Notes: generated by a model from the letters alone, not told the origin. A stretch of 64,000 bases of DNA from Gordionus sp. m RMFG-2023 (GCF_954871325.1 NC_088777.1:12315366-12379365), one strand, 5' to 3'. Shown: positions 1-12,064, counted from the stretch's first letter. Program-made: numbers and translations.

Positions 1-1014
1 TAGAGAATCTATTTTTGTGTTTGGCCGTCTCATTTTTGAATTCACTGGGCTTTTTCTTTATAAAAGAAAAATATAGTATATCAGAGTTGGGTGATTATAA
101 CTTCCCCTTAATCAAATCCCAATTTTAAAATTTTAGATAGAAATTTTTTTAAAATATAAGTTAAAAAAGACAATGTACAGGCTGAATGTAAAACCTGTCT
201 AAACAAAAAAATGATATAAGGTTCACTTTTGTTAAACATATTTAAGTTATTATTTATATGTGGCTAAAAGGACCATATAGGTTATCTTAAAAATTCAGGT
301 TACCATTATTAAAAGCTGCCCATGATGATACGTGCAAAAGATTCTGAGAAAATATTTTCCTATGATATGAATATAATGAGGCTTATTTGGCATTTAAGAA
401 CTTATGGATTAAGGGTTCAACACAAATTTTGTTATACATATTAAAGTATATTATTTATATGTGGTTAAAACGGTCATATAGGTTATTCTAAAAATTCAAG
501 TTTAGAATATTGTCTACCATTATTAAAGGCTGCTCAAAATGATATGGCAAAAGAAAACTGTATTTATAAAAGAATTAATTTCTTCTAAATGCTTTTTGAG
601 GGTTGAACTACTAATCTTTGAATAAGATATGTTGTTCTTACATAAAGGGCATTTTGCACTGATCATTGTATAATTACTTCCATCCGTTTCACAGAAAGTA
701 AAATACTACGTAAATTATAAAATGGTAAAAGATTCTCATTCTCACTCATATCTGTTGTCACGTCAATAGTAGATGAATAATCTTCTAAATCTATAATGGA
801 GGACATAATTAAAACCTATAATTTATTTATATCATATATAATATAATTAAATAAATAAAACTTGTATACTCTATCTCGTAAATGTTCTGTAAAAATTTAG
901 GAAATTGTTGAAATATAAAATATGGTTGAATGGAAGTTGATAAAATATGATGATATTTTTTAAAAATAAAATATTTAATTTTAAATTTTTTTATATTTAT
1001 TGCTTTTTAAGTAA
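1..1014. other. AT-rich non-coding stretch with a degenerate direct duplication
   Basis: No coding signal is recognised. Two related segments, about 235-345 and 432-560, share phrases such as TATTTATATGTGG at 251 and 452 and CCATTATTAAA further on, so this is an old direct duplication with a period near 201 bp. Nothing else is supported. Confidence 0.5.
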
Positions 1015-1144
1015 AATTTATTTTTAAAAGGATCGGGTTCGAATATTATAAAAAATGATCTCGATCACGATCCCGAAAAAATTGAGAAATTTAGGATCGA
1101 ATTCAGGATCGGCGATCTTTTGATTCGATCCTTTAACAACTTTG
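1015..1144. mobile_element. short MITE rich in GATC words
   Basis: A ~125 bp segment much more GC-rich than its surroundings. It opens with TTTTTAAAAGGATCGG and closes with GATCCTTTAACAACTTTG, which are imperfect inverted termini. The right end resembles the hAT-type terminus CAGAGTTGTTAAAGGAT of the MITE at 26217-26366. Inside, GATC recurs in several inverted contexts, giving strong hairpin potential. No clear target duplication was read, so the class (hAT MITE) is an inference. Confidence 0.5.
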
Positions 1145-1937
1145 TGTTTTACTTAAAAGGATTGAATATAGGTAAATTAATCAATATTGAATAATTCTTG
1201 GTTTATTGGGACAATAATTGAAGATGAAAATATTATAACAACTATGTTCCATCCTTTTTTTAAACTTGATTGGATATGGTTACAAATGGATAAAAAAAAT
1301 TTTAAAAAAATGAATTATCAAGGTCTTCAAATGATTGCAAACAAATAACCTGTGGATAAAGAACATAATTTAATATCCGATTTTTTTCAGTAGCCCACAG
1401 CAGCGGATATGATTAATAATGGTTTAAATTTTGTACTCAACAAATTTAAATAATTTTTTAAAAATAAATATCAATATTTTAGTATTTTTAAAGAATATAT
1501 TGATGTAAAATTGTTATTCATAAAATATAGCACCACAATCCCTTCAAGCGCCCTGTTAGCAAGACTTTTTAGTGCAGCTAAAAATGTCTTTACAGGATGC
1601 CTTAATAATCAAAATTTTTAAAATATTTTATTGAAATCTAATAATTATTTTAATCCAATCATATATTTTCATATATTATATTATTATATTAAAATCTAAA
1701 AATCATTATTTTATTTATATTTTGATAAATGTGATATCGAGTCAATAAATTTTTTGGCTCATTTCATGATTTTCACAAATCATAATTTAGGTTTATACAA
1801 ACCTTATTTAAGTGTATATTAAAAATTGTATCTGTATCTAGATTTATAGACTATATATCTGTTTCTAGATAACTTTTTAGACGATGTATCTGTTCCTGTA
1901 TGTAGATTCATTTTAAAAGTATCTTTTAACAACTCTG
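1145..1937 (+). pseudogene. hAT transposase remnant, C-terminal dimerisation region, with 3' terminus
   Basis: The plus strand at about 1525-1615 reads IPSSALLARLFSAAKNVFTG, the hallmark of the hAT C-terminal dimerisation region (P-S-x-x-x-R-x-F-S). Upstream translation from about 1150 is consistent with more transposase but is interrupted by stops. The segment 1835-1937 is the 3' untranslated part. It ends CTTTTAACAACTCTG, the same terminus as the 150-bp MITE at 26217-26366, so that MITE is probably an internal deletion product of this element. The left end was not resolved. The copy is a decayed plain DNA transposon. Confidence 0.7.
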
Positions 1938-4240
1938 CCATTAAAAAAAGCTCGCGGCATTGGTTCTAAAGTTTAAATTTAATTGATGAGTAAGTCATTT
2001 GATTTGGATGTTGGCTAATGATTTACAATGGCAAAATTTGTGACCTTCTAGAGAAATGATGCATAACGTGGGATGATATTAGTTTTTTTATGTATTTTTT
2101 TCAAAATATTTGATAACGCTATAAATCATCCCCTTGTATATAAATATCCCAAGTCCTCCTTTTGAAGTTGCTGACTCTGATACCCCAAATTTTGCTTCAA
2201 TTTCCAGCTTGATATAAATAAGCTTAAACCAACTTGATCAAGCAGATATCTTGAAAAGGGTGGTAAGGTTAATCATTAATGATATATGGATTTGAGGGTT
2301 AGTTTAAATTTGAAAAAATGTGTATAATATATTTAAATGAAATTTTGGCAGTGTTTATTATTATATGCCGACTGATGCTATATATAATTATTTTCATTTT
2401 ATGAGTAATAATAGCACACAATTAATGTACTCAGGGAAATTTTAATAAAAAATAACACCTCTGCGAATTTTCTTATTATGCAAATAAAATCATCAATTTA
2501 GAGTGGCATTTTTGATAGATATTAGCACTGAAACATTCCCGAAACGACAAAAAAAATGTTTATAAGTAGCAAAATTAGAAGAAAAATATTCAAAATATTC
2601 CATCAAGTTGCCTGTGCCCAAAAGGTGATTTTCAAGACACAAATTAAGGAAACCTTATTTGTAGGGTAATAGTATTACACGAGATGGCTTATTGCTCTGT
2701 CAATTTTTACAATAGAGAACGAAATATTTTAGATAAAAAAAATACCCAAAAAAATCTTTCAAAAGATTTTGATATATGACTGAATTGTTTTATTGTTGGT
2801 TTTTTTAATAAAGAAATATGTTCTAAACTTGATGCTTTTTTAAGAGTTTGAAATATGGACGAAAATATATTAAAAAATATCAGAGTTTTTAAAACTGTAT
2901 CCGAATACAAAAATGTGGTGTCGATATATAGATACATTTATATAAAATTATATGTACCGGTATCGAGATACTATTAGAGGCGTATGGATCTGTTATTAGA
3001 TACCTTTTTAAATATATTTTGATATACTATTATTTAACGCTTTTTGATATTAAAAATGAAAATATTTGAATTTATTTCATATGCGCATATAGTTTAAATA
3101 AATATATATTAAAAAATATTAGGTCTAGATATAAAAAAAATATTAAAACTTATATATTAAAAAAAAATATATAAATATTCTTTAAATATTATTTTTCCTT
3201 CTAAATCTCTCTATAGATATTAGTTCAAGATTGTGAATGATATTTTTCTCATGTAAAGGAATTAAATCCGTGTTTAGCCATGACACCCATTAATTATTAA
3301 AGACCATACCATTGATGCATAAAATTATTTTGAGCAAATTAATTTGTTGAAAATTTTTTAAAATAATTTTATAGATATATCTGATTTATAAATAAATTAT
3401 GTTTAATGATAAAAATTGCTTTTTTTAAAAAATGTTCTCTTTAAGTGAGAATTTGTTTGAAATAACAATAAAAATAAGGGTATTGACATTTTTTTCTATT
3501 ACTTTTTTATAGGTTGGAAATAATAAAAAATAAAATGTCGTATTTTGTAATCTTATAATAAGAGTTTCTATTCAAAAACAACGGCAAATCCTGTATATAA
3601 ATAAAGTTGTATCTGTAAAATTTAAAGTAGTCCAAATACATTTTTAGATTATGTATCGGTATCTAGACCCACTATTAAACGATTCGGTACCTCGATACAT
3701 TTTAAAAATTACAAATTTATTTTGTATTGTGCTGAATTTCAAAAATTTTCCTATAACTATTTTTCGAAACAACTGGTAAAAAATAATATTTTGAAAAAAT
3801 TATATAAATGGCAGGGTGCAAAAATAAAACCAAACCTTTAAAAAACGTCTTGCTAGCCTAATAGATAAATATGATATGAGATTATAAAATTTCCTGGGCC
3901 TGTTTTTTATGATTTAACTATTTGGGGAGGTTGGGGCTAACATTTAATTTAAGATTATATGAGCAGGTAATTTTGGAAAAAGCTCATATATATTCAAAAA
4001 GTAGTTAAATTAGATTTAGTCATTGTTTAGTAAATTCTTATATTTGTCTGAAAACGTGCATTATCAATAGCCTCATTTCATCATATTTTGAATTTGATTT
4101 GGGTCCGCTGTCTCGAATATTAAAAAGTATCAAAAAGACAAATAAGCTAAAATGGCAACCAAAAGCGAGAGATTTTAAAATATAAAATTAAAACATGGCC
4201 GCCAAAAAATTTCAATCGGTTGCTACATATGAGACAGATT
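1938..4240. other. AT-rich intergenic sequence with scattered MITE debris
   Basis: No gene is recognised. Segments at about 2880-3010 and 3590-3710 repeat words such as GTATCTAGA, TATCGAGATAC and GGTATCTAG, and look like decayed pieces of the TATCTAGATAC-rich hAT MITE (see 26217-26366). The rest is low-complexity A+T. Confidence 0.45.
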
Positions 4241-4299
4241 TTATAATTTAAATTAATATTAAATTAGTAACGAATTATTAGAAATTTGTAATTTAATAA

Positions 4300-4640
4300 A
4301 GTAAATAATACAATTTAAATATTTATTAATTAATTGATATATAAAAAAATTAAATATAGGATTGTTTGTAGTATTTAATATAATGTAATCAATATAATTA
4401 AATTTAATATAATAGTTAATATTATTAACATAGTTAGTGTATATATATTGAATATAATTATTTATTTACATCATATATAAAATTTAATAAATATTTAATA
4501 TATGTATTTAATATTAAATTAATTGATATATAAAATAATTAAATATATGATTGTTTGTAGTATTTAATATAATGTAATTAATATATTTAAATTTAATATA
4601 ATAGTTAATATTATTAACATAGTTAGTATAATATATTTTA
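4300..4640. repeat. two-copy tandem repeat, ~189 bp unit
   Basis: The phrase ATTGTTTGTAGTATTTAATA occurs at 4361 and again at 4550, with matching flanks (AATTGATATATAAA before, TAGTTAATATTATTAACATA after). This gives a 189-bp period over about two copies in extremely AT-rich DNA. Confidence 0.75.
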
Positions 4641-4792
4641 TATATTAATTTACTTATATATTGAATATAATTGAATATATATTTAATATAATATATTTAC
4701 ATCATATATAAAATTTAATTATAATTATTTATAATATATTTAGATATATAAATATATATTGGTTTATATAATATATTGCTTTATGATTAATT

Positions 4793-5225
4793 GGTATATG
4801 TTAATTACTTAACTTACTAAGAAATCTCTAAATAAATTTTTTATCGTTGGATTTTTACTTATTTATATAATCATTAGATTTCCTCACATCTTTTAATTTT
4901 TTTGAGATTCTATTAGTATATATAAGTTACCTAACTTAGTAGGAAATCCCTGAATAAATTTTTTATCGTTGGATTTATACTTATTTATATAATCATCAGA
5001 TTTCCTCACATCTTTTAATTTTTTTGATATTCTATTAGTATATATAAGTTACCTAACTTAGTAAGAAATCCCTGAAAAAATTTTTTATCGTTGGATTTAT
5101 ACTTATTTATATAATCAACAGATTTCCTCACATCTTTTAATTTTTTTGAGATTCTATTAGTATATATGTTACCTAACTTAGTAGGAAATACCTGAATAAA
5201 TTTTTTATCGTTGGATTAATACTTA
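4793..5225. repeat. tandem (satellite-like) repeat, ~122 bp unit, ~3.6 copies
   Basis: The word TTATCGTTGG recurs at 4841, 4963, 5085 and 5205, with spacings of 122, 122 and 120 bp. Each unit carries the same order of landmarks: TTACCTAACTTAGTAGGAAA, then TTATCGTTGGAT, then TTTCCTCACATC, then ATTCTATTAGTATATA. Copies are nearly identical to one another; the first is the most diverged. This is a short satellite or minisatellite array. Confidence 0.88.
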
Positions 5226-5810
5226 TTGCAATATACATTTATTAGCAATAAAGGATATATTTTTATTTTATTAAATAATATTTATTTCACAAATAAATAT
5301 ATTATCTTATAATACATTATTTATAAGGGTATCATTTAGTATAAATATACGAATAACGTTAGATACAGAAAAAAATAATTGGATAAAAAATGCGCATAAA
5401 TGCAATACAAAACGTTAATAAATAAATAAAAAATCACAAAAATTGTGGATAAATACAATATAAAATTAGGCTATAAATGTAAGAACGACCATAATATTGT
5501 AATTGGCGTATACCACTTCTGTATGACCCGACTAGAATATAAATACTTAGACTAATAGCTGTTATTTTATTGACAACATGAAAATTATTGAACAATTAAT
5601 ATAATTACATGACGGAGGAAAAATCGTGAAAAAAGAATATATGGCAAAAGTAGACATTGTAGTTTTAAAAAAACTTAAATGTGATTTTGTGTGCTCTTGG
5701 GTTAATATAATATCATCATTTGAAAGGGGAGGGGGGGGTCGTGTTAATTGAATAACACGTCCCATAATGGATTTAACTGATAAAAAGGTAGGTAACGTTT
5801 TGGGGTTTTG

Positions 5811-5857
5811 CATACAGAAAGGATCGAGTTATCTGTCTCTCATAACCTTTCTGTATG
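5811..5857. repeat. perfect 12-bp inverted repeat (hairpin)
   Basis: CATACAGAAAGG at 5811-5822 is matched by its exact reverse complement CCTTTCTGTATG at 5846-5857 across a 23-nt loop. No coding context. It could be a MITE remnant. Confidence 0.7.
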
Positions 5858-5895
5858 TCTTTCTAATACTGATATTTTGATTTAAGTTCTGTTTT

Positions 5896-5955
5896 AAGCA
5901 TATTGATCGTGATGAGCGTATTATATATATCTTCATCATTATGATCAATATGCTT
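5896..5955. repeat. perfect 13-bp inverted repeat (hairpin)
   Basis: AAGCATATTGATC at 5896-5908 pairs exactly with GATCAATATGCTT at 5943-5955. The inner bases (GTGATGAGCG against TCATCATTAT) extend the pairing partly. It lies 38 bp from the 5811-5857 hairpin, so both may belong to one decayed inverted-repeat element. Confidence 0.7.
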
Positions 5956-6159
5956 TTGTGTCATTATAAAATGAGTATTTAAAATCCTCCTCCCTTTACA
6001 ATGTTTTGTATGGCATTTATAATATATTAATTTATCATTAATGTACAAATACTTATTAGAATATAAAAAGTCATTATTATATTTTGATTTTATTAATTTA
6101 TAAATTGATTTTTTTAAAAAAAATAAATCTTGAAAATTGAATGGTGATTGATCTATTTA

Positions 6160-6440
6160 AAAAGAAAATAAATTTTGAATATCATTGCAATTAAATTGAT
6201 ATAATGAATATTATTTATATTGAATTTTACATGGAATTGATGCATAATTATTTTTACTGACAACAGCTTCTTGGGTGTGAATAGGAATGTCATCTTGAAT
6301 AACTTTATAATTGATATAGTAAATGTATTAATCATATTATATTTACATGGAATTAATGCATAATTGTTTTCACTGACAACAGCTACTTGGGTGAGAATAG
6401 GAATATCATCTTGAATAGCTTTATAATTCTTTAGCATCAT
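6160..6440. repeat. two-copy tandem repeat, ~116 bp unit
   Basis: ATGGAATTGATGCATAAT at 6231 recurs as ATGGAATTAATGCATAAT at 6347. Both are followed by CACTGACAACAGCT or a close variant, then GGAATGTCATCTTGAAT or GGAATATCATCTTGAAT. The minus-strand frame across the repeat stays open for 95 codons but resembles no protein I know, so I read it as a repeat, not a gene. Confidence 0.75.
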
Positions 6441-7280
6441 ACAGAAAAATAATTTTTTTGAAGGCAGATTGCATCTATAATATATTAATATAAAATTTAT
6501 CTATAATTAATATACTCGTGCATTCTTTGGACATAGTAAATAAATTGTTCTTAACAATCCAGGGTACAAGGCATGGTTTATTTGTGTATGTAAAGTAAGC
6601 AGTAAGGCTATTATAGTCTTTATGCTTTTTAAAGTGATTAGGCATAGCCATCTGAAACTTAGTGGATTATATTTTGTTAAAAAAAATAATAATTTTCCTT
6701 AACTAAAATTATATCTTAATTTCAAATAATATAGCCAAAGTATAATATTATTACAAAATACTTTTAAAGTAATAATACTTTATTGAATGTATGATATACC
6801 TTAATTTTATTTAAGATAATATTTGAAATATTAGTATTGGAGAATATGTACAATATTTCCTATAGACTGAATGAAGTATTGAAAGGTCTATATTTATGGG
6901 CAAGTTGATCTACTAAAATTTAATATTATAATAGAAAACAAAATATCACATATCAGATTTGGTCTGGGTAGGATGTGACCCTTTTGATATTAGAATATGC
7001 ACCTTTATATACTATATAAATATAATTATGTAATTATAATAGCATAAAATATCTCCATGTCATATTTAATTAATAGTTTAAAAAAAATTGGCTACCTTTA
7101 TACTTCCTATTTATATAAACTCAAAGTATTATGCTGGGTTGTTTATTGAAAAATGCTATTTAGCTTGTAAATTCAATTTCACCTTTTTTTACCTTTTCGT
7201 AAAGCGACAAAACGTATAAAGTTAATAATAATTCGAGACTACGGGACGATACGTTGAATTTTACTGCAGACGATTTTTAG
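6441..7280. other. intergenic DNA upstream of MUS81
   Basis: AT-rich sequence with no recognised repeat or gene. The last ~120 bases before the MUS81 ATG have a slightly more balanced composition (about 7195-7265), as expected for a 5' UTR or promoter. No specific motif was identified. Confidence 0.4.
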
Positions 7281-8453
7281 ATGAGTAAAAAAAAATCATA
7301 CCCATTTCCAAATTCATTATTTGTGGAGTGCTTAGAAACTTGGTATAAAGAGGCTAAAGATAATGATTCCAAATTTCAATACACTCTTGCAAAAGCATTG
7401 CGATCATTAAAAAAATATCCCATTCCATTGAAAGATGGAAATGAAGCATTTATTATACAAGGTATTGGAGCAAGCCTGTGTGGAATGTTACAAGAAAAAT
7501 TAAGCGGTTACAATGAAAACACGATGAATCTATCGATTAAGAGTGTGTTACATGCTAGAAAACATAAAACACTACAAATAAGAAAATCAATTAAAAATGT
7601 TTCATATTCAAATACAACTTCAAATAATAAGATTTCTAGATACTCTGTCCCTTTGTCTAATTCAAATTATGAAATAATTTTATACATAGATTCAACTGAG
7701 AATAACTCATCCTATTTTAAAAAATATGCTAAAGATATCTTCATGAAAAATGGTGTGAAGATTGAAGTAATAAGGCTAACACTTGGGGATTTTCTCTGGG
7801 TCATAAAATATAACAACACAGCAGACACATATTTATTCCCCTATATTATTGAAAGGAAGAATATATCAGATTTATCTCATAGTATCAAAGATGGGCGGTT
7901 TAGGGAACAAAAATTTAGATTGAAAAGATTATCTAATTTAGATATGAAACCAATTTTATTAGTTGAAAGTATGGACCCCTCAAAATACTTTGGTTTGAGT
8001 GTAGATTCTCTAAAACAAGCCATTATTAATACTATGATAATTGATAATTTTAAAATAATATTTACTGACAATCTAAAACATTCTGTTAACATACTTATGA
8101 TGATGCATGTAAACATTATAAAAATGCATAATGATTTAGCCTTAAGTGGATCTAATAATAAAAAACACCTTCCATTAACATTTCCAGAATTTTCAAACTT
8201 AACCTCTAAAAACAAAAATTTAACCATAAAAGATTTGTTTGCTAAACATCTTTTGTATTTCCATGGAGTATCCGTAGAAAAGGCTTTTAAAATTTCAGAA
8301 GTTTATCCTACATTTCAACATCTATACAATGGCTATCAAAGTTGCTCTGATGATGAAGAAAAACATCTATTAATATCACAAATATTCAAGAATGCTTCAA
8401 ATAAATTATTATATAAAAATATCAGCAAGCATTTATCAATATTTTATAATTAA
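7281..8453 (+). CDS. MUS81: MUS81 crossover-junction structure-specific endonuclease, single exon
   Basis: 390 aa, intact from ATG to TAA without introns. MUS81 is the catalytic subunit that, with an EME1-type partner, cuts 3' flaps, stalled forks and nicked Holliday junctions in the nucleus. Residues ~10-74 match the N-terminal helix-hairpin-helix (NSLFVECLETWY, KALRSLKKYPIPL, EAFIIQGIG, LCGMLQEKL). Residues ~131-265 are the XPF-type nuclease: YIDSTE (Asp137), TLGDFLWV (Asp170) and the signature IIERKNISDL (Glu191-Arg192-Lys193, Asp197), followed by DGRFREQKFRLKRL. Residues ~315-390 are the C-terminal tandem HhH (HGVSVEKA). The catalytic set is complete. Human MUS81 is about 550 aa; here the linker between the first HhH and the nuclease is only ~55 residues, so the usual winged-helix region appears missing. 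AATAAA overlaps the stop at 8453-8458 and recurs near 8510. The absence of introns could be ancestral or reflect retroposition. Confidence 0.95.
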   Translation: MSKKKSYPFPNSLFVECLETWYKEAKDNDSKFQYTLAKALRSLKKYPIPLKDGNEAFIIQGIGASLCGMLQEKLSGYNENTMNLSIKSVLHARKHKTLQIRKSIKNVSYSNTTSNNKISRYSVPLSNSNYEIILYIDSTENNSSYFKKYAKDIFMKNGVKIEVIRLTLGDFLWVIKYNNTADTYLFPYIIERKNISDLSHSIKDGRFREQKFRLKRLSNLDMKPILLVESMDPSKYFGLSVDSLKQAIINTMIIDNFKIIFTDNLKHSVNILMMMHVNIIKMHNDLALSGSNNKKHLPLTFPEFSNLTSKNKNLTIKDLFAKHLLYFHGVSVEKAFKISEVYPTFQHLYNGYQSCSDDEEKHLLISQIFKNASNKLLYKNISKHLSIFYN

Positions 8454-9691
8454 ATAAACTGTTTTTATATTAATTATATATATTTTATTCCAAAATTTTA
8501 ATTATAAAAAATAAATAAAAGATATTTTAATTTGTAATTTTATATCAACTTTGATAAGATATGATATGTGTTTTTTAAAAACTTTAAAAATGGTTTTTTC
8601 AGTTTCAAAAGATTATCTATCTTTCTTTATAGTTAAAGCTTAACTAATTATTATTATGGATTTTATTTTAAATATAATAGGAGGTAATTTAATATAAAGT
8701 CAATAATTTTGTCACCAACCCCCTTTAGATTTTGGTAAAGATTTAGCTAAATTTTTGGCCTTGCACTTCTTTTTGAATATATTAATTATCTTGGTGGTAA
8801 AATTTTCAATTAGTGATTTATTAAGTAAAATATATATGAATTTTAGATAAAAATCTTATGATAAAATATAGTGGAGATATTTTTAAAAAAAATTTATATT
8901 GCCAGTCATTTTATTTGGTGTAAATTTTGAAAAAGATAAATATTTGTCCACAAGAAACCATATTATAAAAAGTGGTTTATAAATATCCTCATAGTTTTCT
9001 TTGTATACATTCGAGCACTTAAAATTTTAACCATTTTATGTTTGACTTTTTATTGGTGACTGCCTTTATTTGATCTGGGTCTGAATCCAGCAAGGATTGG
9101 GGTTTTCTAAATCTAACTAGCTGATTGTGTGGTACGATGCAATATATATTGTAGATCAGAAGCCATCATATGATACCATATATTTATTTTAAATAAAAAA
9201 AATTCTTCTTGCATTTATAAACAAATTCAATTTCGTAAATATCAATAATAAATTAATATTTAGACTGAAACTATATTTTTTAAAAAATTGGTTGTTTGGA
9301 AAATTTCTTTATGTTGACTTGACATCCTCATTAATCAAAAAATTATTGCATGTTTTAAGTGCACAACTATATCTAAAGAAAACTACGAGCAATTAATAAC
9401 GTGTGGGCCCTTAACATATTTTTTTTTTCCAGACCCCTCTAAAAAATTTATAAAGAGAAGCGATATAAATTTCCCTAATTATCAACTTTAAAAACATTTC
9501 ATAACTCAGGCCTGGCCCGGCTCATTTATTATGAAATGATGGTTATAATGTTTGTTCACTAGCTCTGATTATTTAAGGTTTCTTAAAAGTTTTTTTTTGT
9601 GGGCTAAAAAAATAGTTTTTGTAATTTCCATGCATTTTTTTTAACTTAAAATTACTCACATTTAAAGGAAAATTGCTATATAATATATTTT
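8454..9691. other. intergenic DNA after MUS81
   Basis: AT-rich, with possible poly(A) signals near 8453 and 8510. A modestly GC-richer patch at about 9060-9180 was inspected for tRNA or exon character and gave nothing convincing. No gene is supported. Confidence 0.45.
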
Positions 9692-10256
9692 ATAGATAAC
9701 AGTGGCGTCGCTAGGGGGATAGTGGGGGGGGGCGCAGGGGATCAAGCCCCCTGGATGAATAGCCCCCTGAAGCAAAAATTTTTTTTAATGGCTATTGAAT
9801 ATCCCCTTCAACTAAAAATAAATTTTTTTGATTGCCCACTGAATGATTTCTTTTATAATTCTATTGGGTAATATATAGATTTAATTTTATAATTTAAAAA
9901 TTAATAAGTCTATCTAAATTATTCTTAAATGAATACTATTTTAATTAATAGATTAGATTAATACTTATAAATTATATTTTCACTATGTCACCTTGCAATC
10001 AAATTCTGTGTTAAAAATGAATATTAATATCACTCTCTAAATATTAATTTAGCATTAACAATTGAAGCTTAATTGACTATTATTATTTAAATTATTTTAT
10101 AACCCTTATTAAATAAATATAATCATTTATTAATTGAAAATTAAAAAATATAATATTGTAATTAGCAGAGTTCAAAATGACTAATCAACTGTATATTTAT
10201 TTTTAAATTTTATTATCATACCTATTCCTAAAAATATTTTCAAGGTCCAAATAAGT

Positions 10257-10274
10257 CAATGATATATATCATTG
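10257..10274. repeat. 18-bp perfect palindrome between 8-bp direct repeats (terminal-only remnant?)
   Basis: CAATGATATATATCATTG is a perfect palindrome, flanked by AAATAAGT on both sides (10249-10256 and 10275-10282). The reverse-oriented family B copy near 26390 has only one AAATAAGT at the same place, so this is an insertion with an 8-bp duplication. It looks like the two termini of a hAT-like element fused after loss of its interior. Confidence 0.7.
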
Positions 10275-10282
10275 AAATAAGT

Positions 10283-10512
10283 CGTTGGTCTAGAATTAGA
10301 GTGCTGCACTCGACATTTTCAAAATTTTTGAGTTAGAAGTGGATAATAACTTATTTATTCCCAATAAATATGAAAATAAAAACTAGATTAAAATTAATTT
10401 TTGCCAAAGTTATAGCTCTGTCAAAATTGATCAGTAAGTTTTTCCTAGATTTGATTTTCACGTTTTAAATTAAACATTTGAGCAAGTGGAGCATTCCAAT
10501 TCTAGGCCGACG
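10283..10512. mobile_element. ~230-bp inverted-repeat MITE inside family B
   Basis: The left end CGTTGGTCTAGAATTAGAGT and the right end, read on the other strand, CGTCGGCCTAGAATTGGAAT form a ~35-40 bp imperfect terminal inverted repeat. AAGT flanks both ends. The other family B copy lacks the segment, so it inserted after B amplified. The terminal word TGGTCTAG...TTAGAGTGCTGCACT resembles a tRNA A-box region, so a pair of inverted tRNA-like units is an alternative reading. Confidence 0.65.
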
Positions 10513-12064
10513 AAGTATAATAAAAAGTAAGTAAGTAGACATAGTTTATAATCCTCTATTATATACAGTTGTTTATAAAATATTAGGTAAAATGCCACTT
10601 TTATAGACGTATAAGACAGTTATTATATTTCAGCTAATATTATAATGAATTTTAGTAATAAAAGCTTTTGTTAATAAAAATTGAAACAATTTTCTTTTAA
10701 GTATTTAACGCCATCTATTTAGTTATAAATAATTTTACAAATTAAACATTTTATTATTCATCCTACGATAGATGTAATATATTTGATATCATTTCTTTTC
10801 TTTTTTACTTTAGGAAAGTTAATTTTTTTTCTTTATCAAAAAACAATTTTGAGTTACATTTTTTATACAAGTATATTTTTGATACAAACTACTATTATTT
10901 TAAGTAATAATATACCAACTAGAGGTGGTGCGACAATGTATAAAATCTAAATTGTTTCATCATATATTCTGGTCCTTATTTTATAGTTCCAAAATGTTTC
11001 ATGGCATCCTTGCCATGTAAATAACTCAAGGCTTCAATATATTTGCACAATTATTTCTTCCAAAGATTTTTAGTGTTTTTATTTTATCAATTTATCCAAC
11101 ATAAAAAATTATGTGACTAGTTTACATCCTGAGTGTCATAGCTATTATTGTAAATTAACCAGCATCTATTATTTGTGTTGCTATGTAATTTAGGATTATT
11201 ACTACAACGGCTGAGAGCATATGATTGTATTTTAGATAAACAATAATGGTCAACTGTGTAGTCGTTTATATATCATATATCATTTAAAATGGATGATAAT
11301 CTTTTAGAAATTTAATATCTCACAATAATTTTCTCGATTACTTATCTAGCTACTATCATGTCATCTAAAAGGAAGCTCTATCCACTTAATAGTTTTATGA
11401 TTTGGATTGGTCGTTTATACTCTCTTTTTCAATAATTGTTGATTTGGTTTAGGCCTATAAATTTTTCCTATTAGTCCATTCTATAAATGTGTAAAATGGT
11501 AACAGAGAGTTATTTGTTTGATTTTTTGTCAATGTAAGTTGCTAAGAATTATATTATTGCATTATGTAGTTTTTAAAAACTATTATCAATTGAGGCATAT
11601 GTAAGAATTAATTAATCCTTTTTATCACTTTTAATTCTTTAAACGCAAATATTTTTTATATCAGCAATCGAAAATATTTTATACTGTAATAAATAGATTT
11701 TGTATTAAAAAATATTATATTTAGAAATGTATTGTTTTAATTATTTATATGCCAGTTTATTTTGTATGCATAATATAATAAATGAGAAAATTAAAATTCA
11801 GTATAGTTGTTCAGAATTAACAAATGTAAAAAAAACTATAATATATTAATATAACCGCTTTTTTCCAGCCTCAAATTAGGGAAATTGGGGGCGAAGCCCC
11901 CTCTAAAAATTTTTTAGTTGAGCTCCCTGAGATTGTAAAAGCTAGCCACGCCCTGATAGATAAATGTGTTAAATGAAAATCCCCTACATATTAAGCCATT
12001 TTCCTGGCATTATTCTACCGACATCATTGGAATATAAAATTTTGACAAGTTTAATTGTAATTTA

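Larger units (their letters stand above)
9700..11955. mobile_element. non-autonomous hAT-like element, family B, copy 1
   Basis: The left end reads CAGTGGCGTCGCTAGGGGG and the right end GCTAGCCACGCCCTG, imperfect terminal inverted repeats of hAT type. The 8-bp target duplication ATAGATAA is perfect (9692-9699 and 11956-11963). No transposase frame is visible in the 2,256 bp, so it depends on a helper. The right subterminal part carries the self-complementary GGGGGCGAAGCCCCC near 11887. A second copy lies in reverse orientation at 24099-26915, with long collinear similarity at both ends. Insertions inside this copy are listed separately (10257-10274, 10283-10512). Confidence 0.92.

Noticed and set aside
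5562-5813. 83-codon minus-strand frame near the hairpin at 5811
   Set aside because: No conserved motif and low-complexity composition.
7877-8227. 116-codon minus-strand frame inside MUS81
   Set aside because: Shadow of the intact MUS81 gene on the plus strand.
9060-9180. GC-richer patch suggestive of a tRNA or exon
   Set aside because: No acceptor-stem pairing, no B box at the right spacing and no open frame of note.
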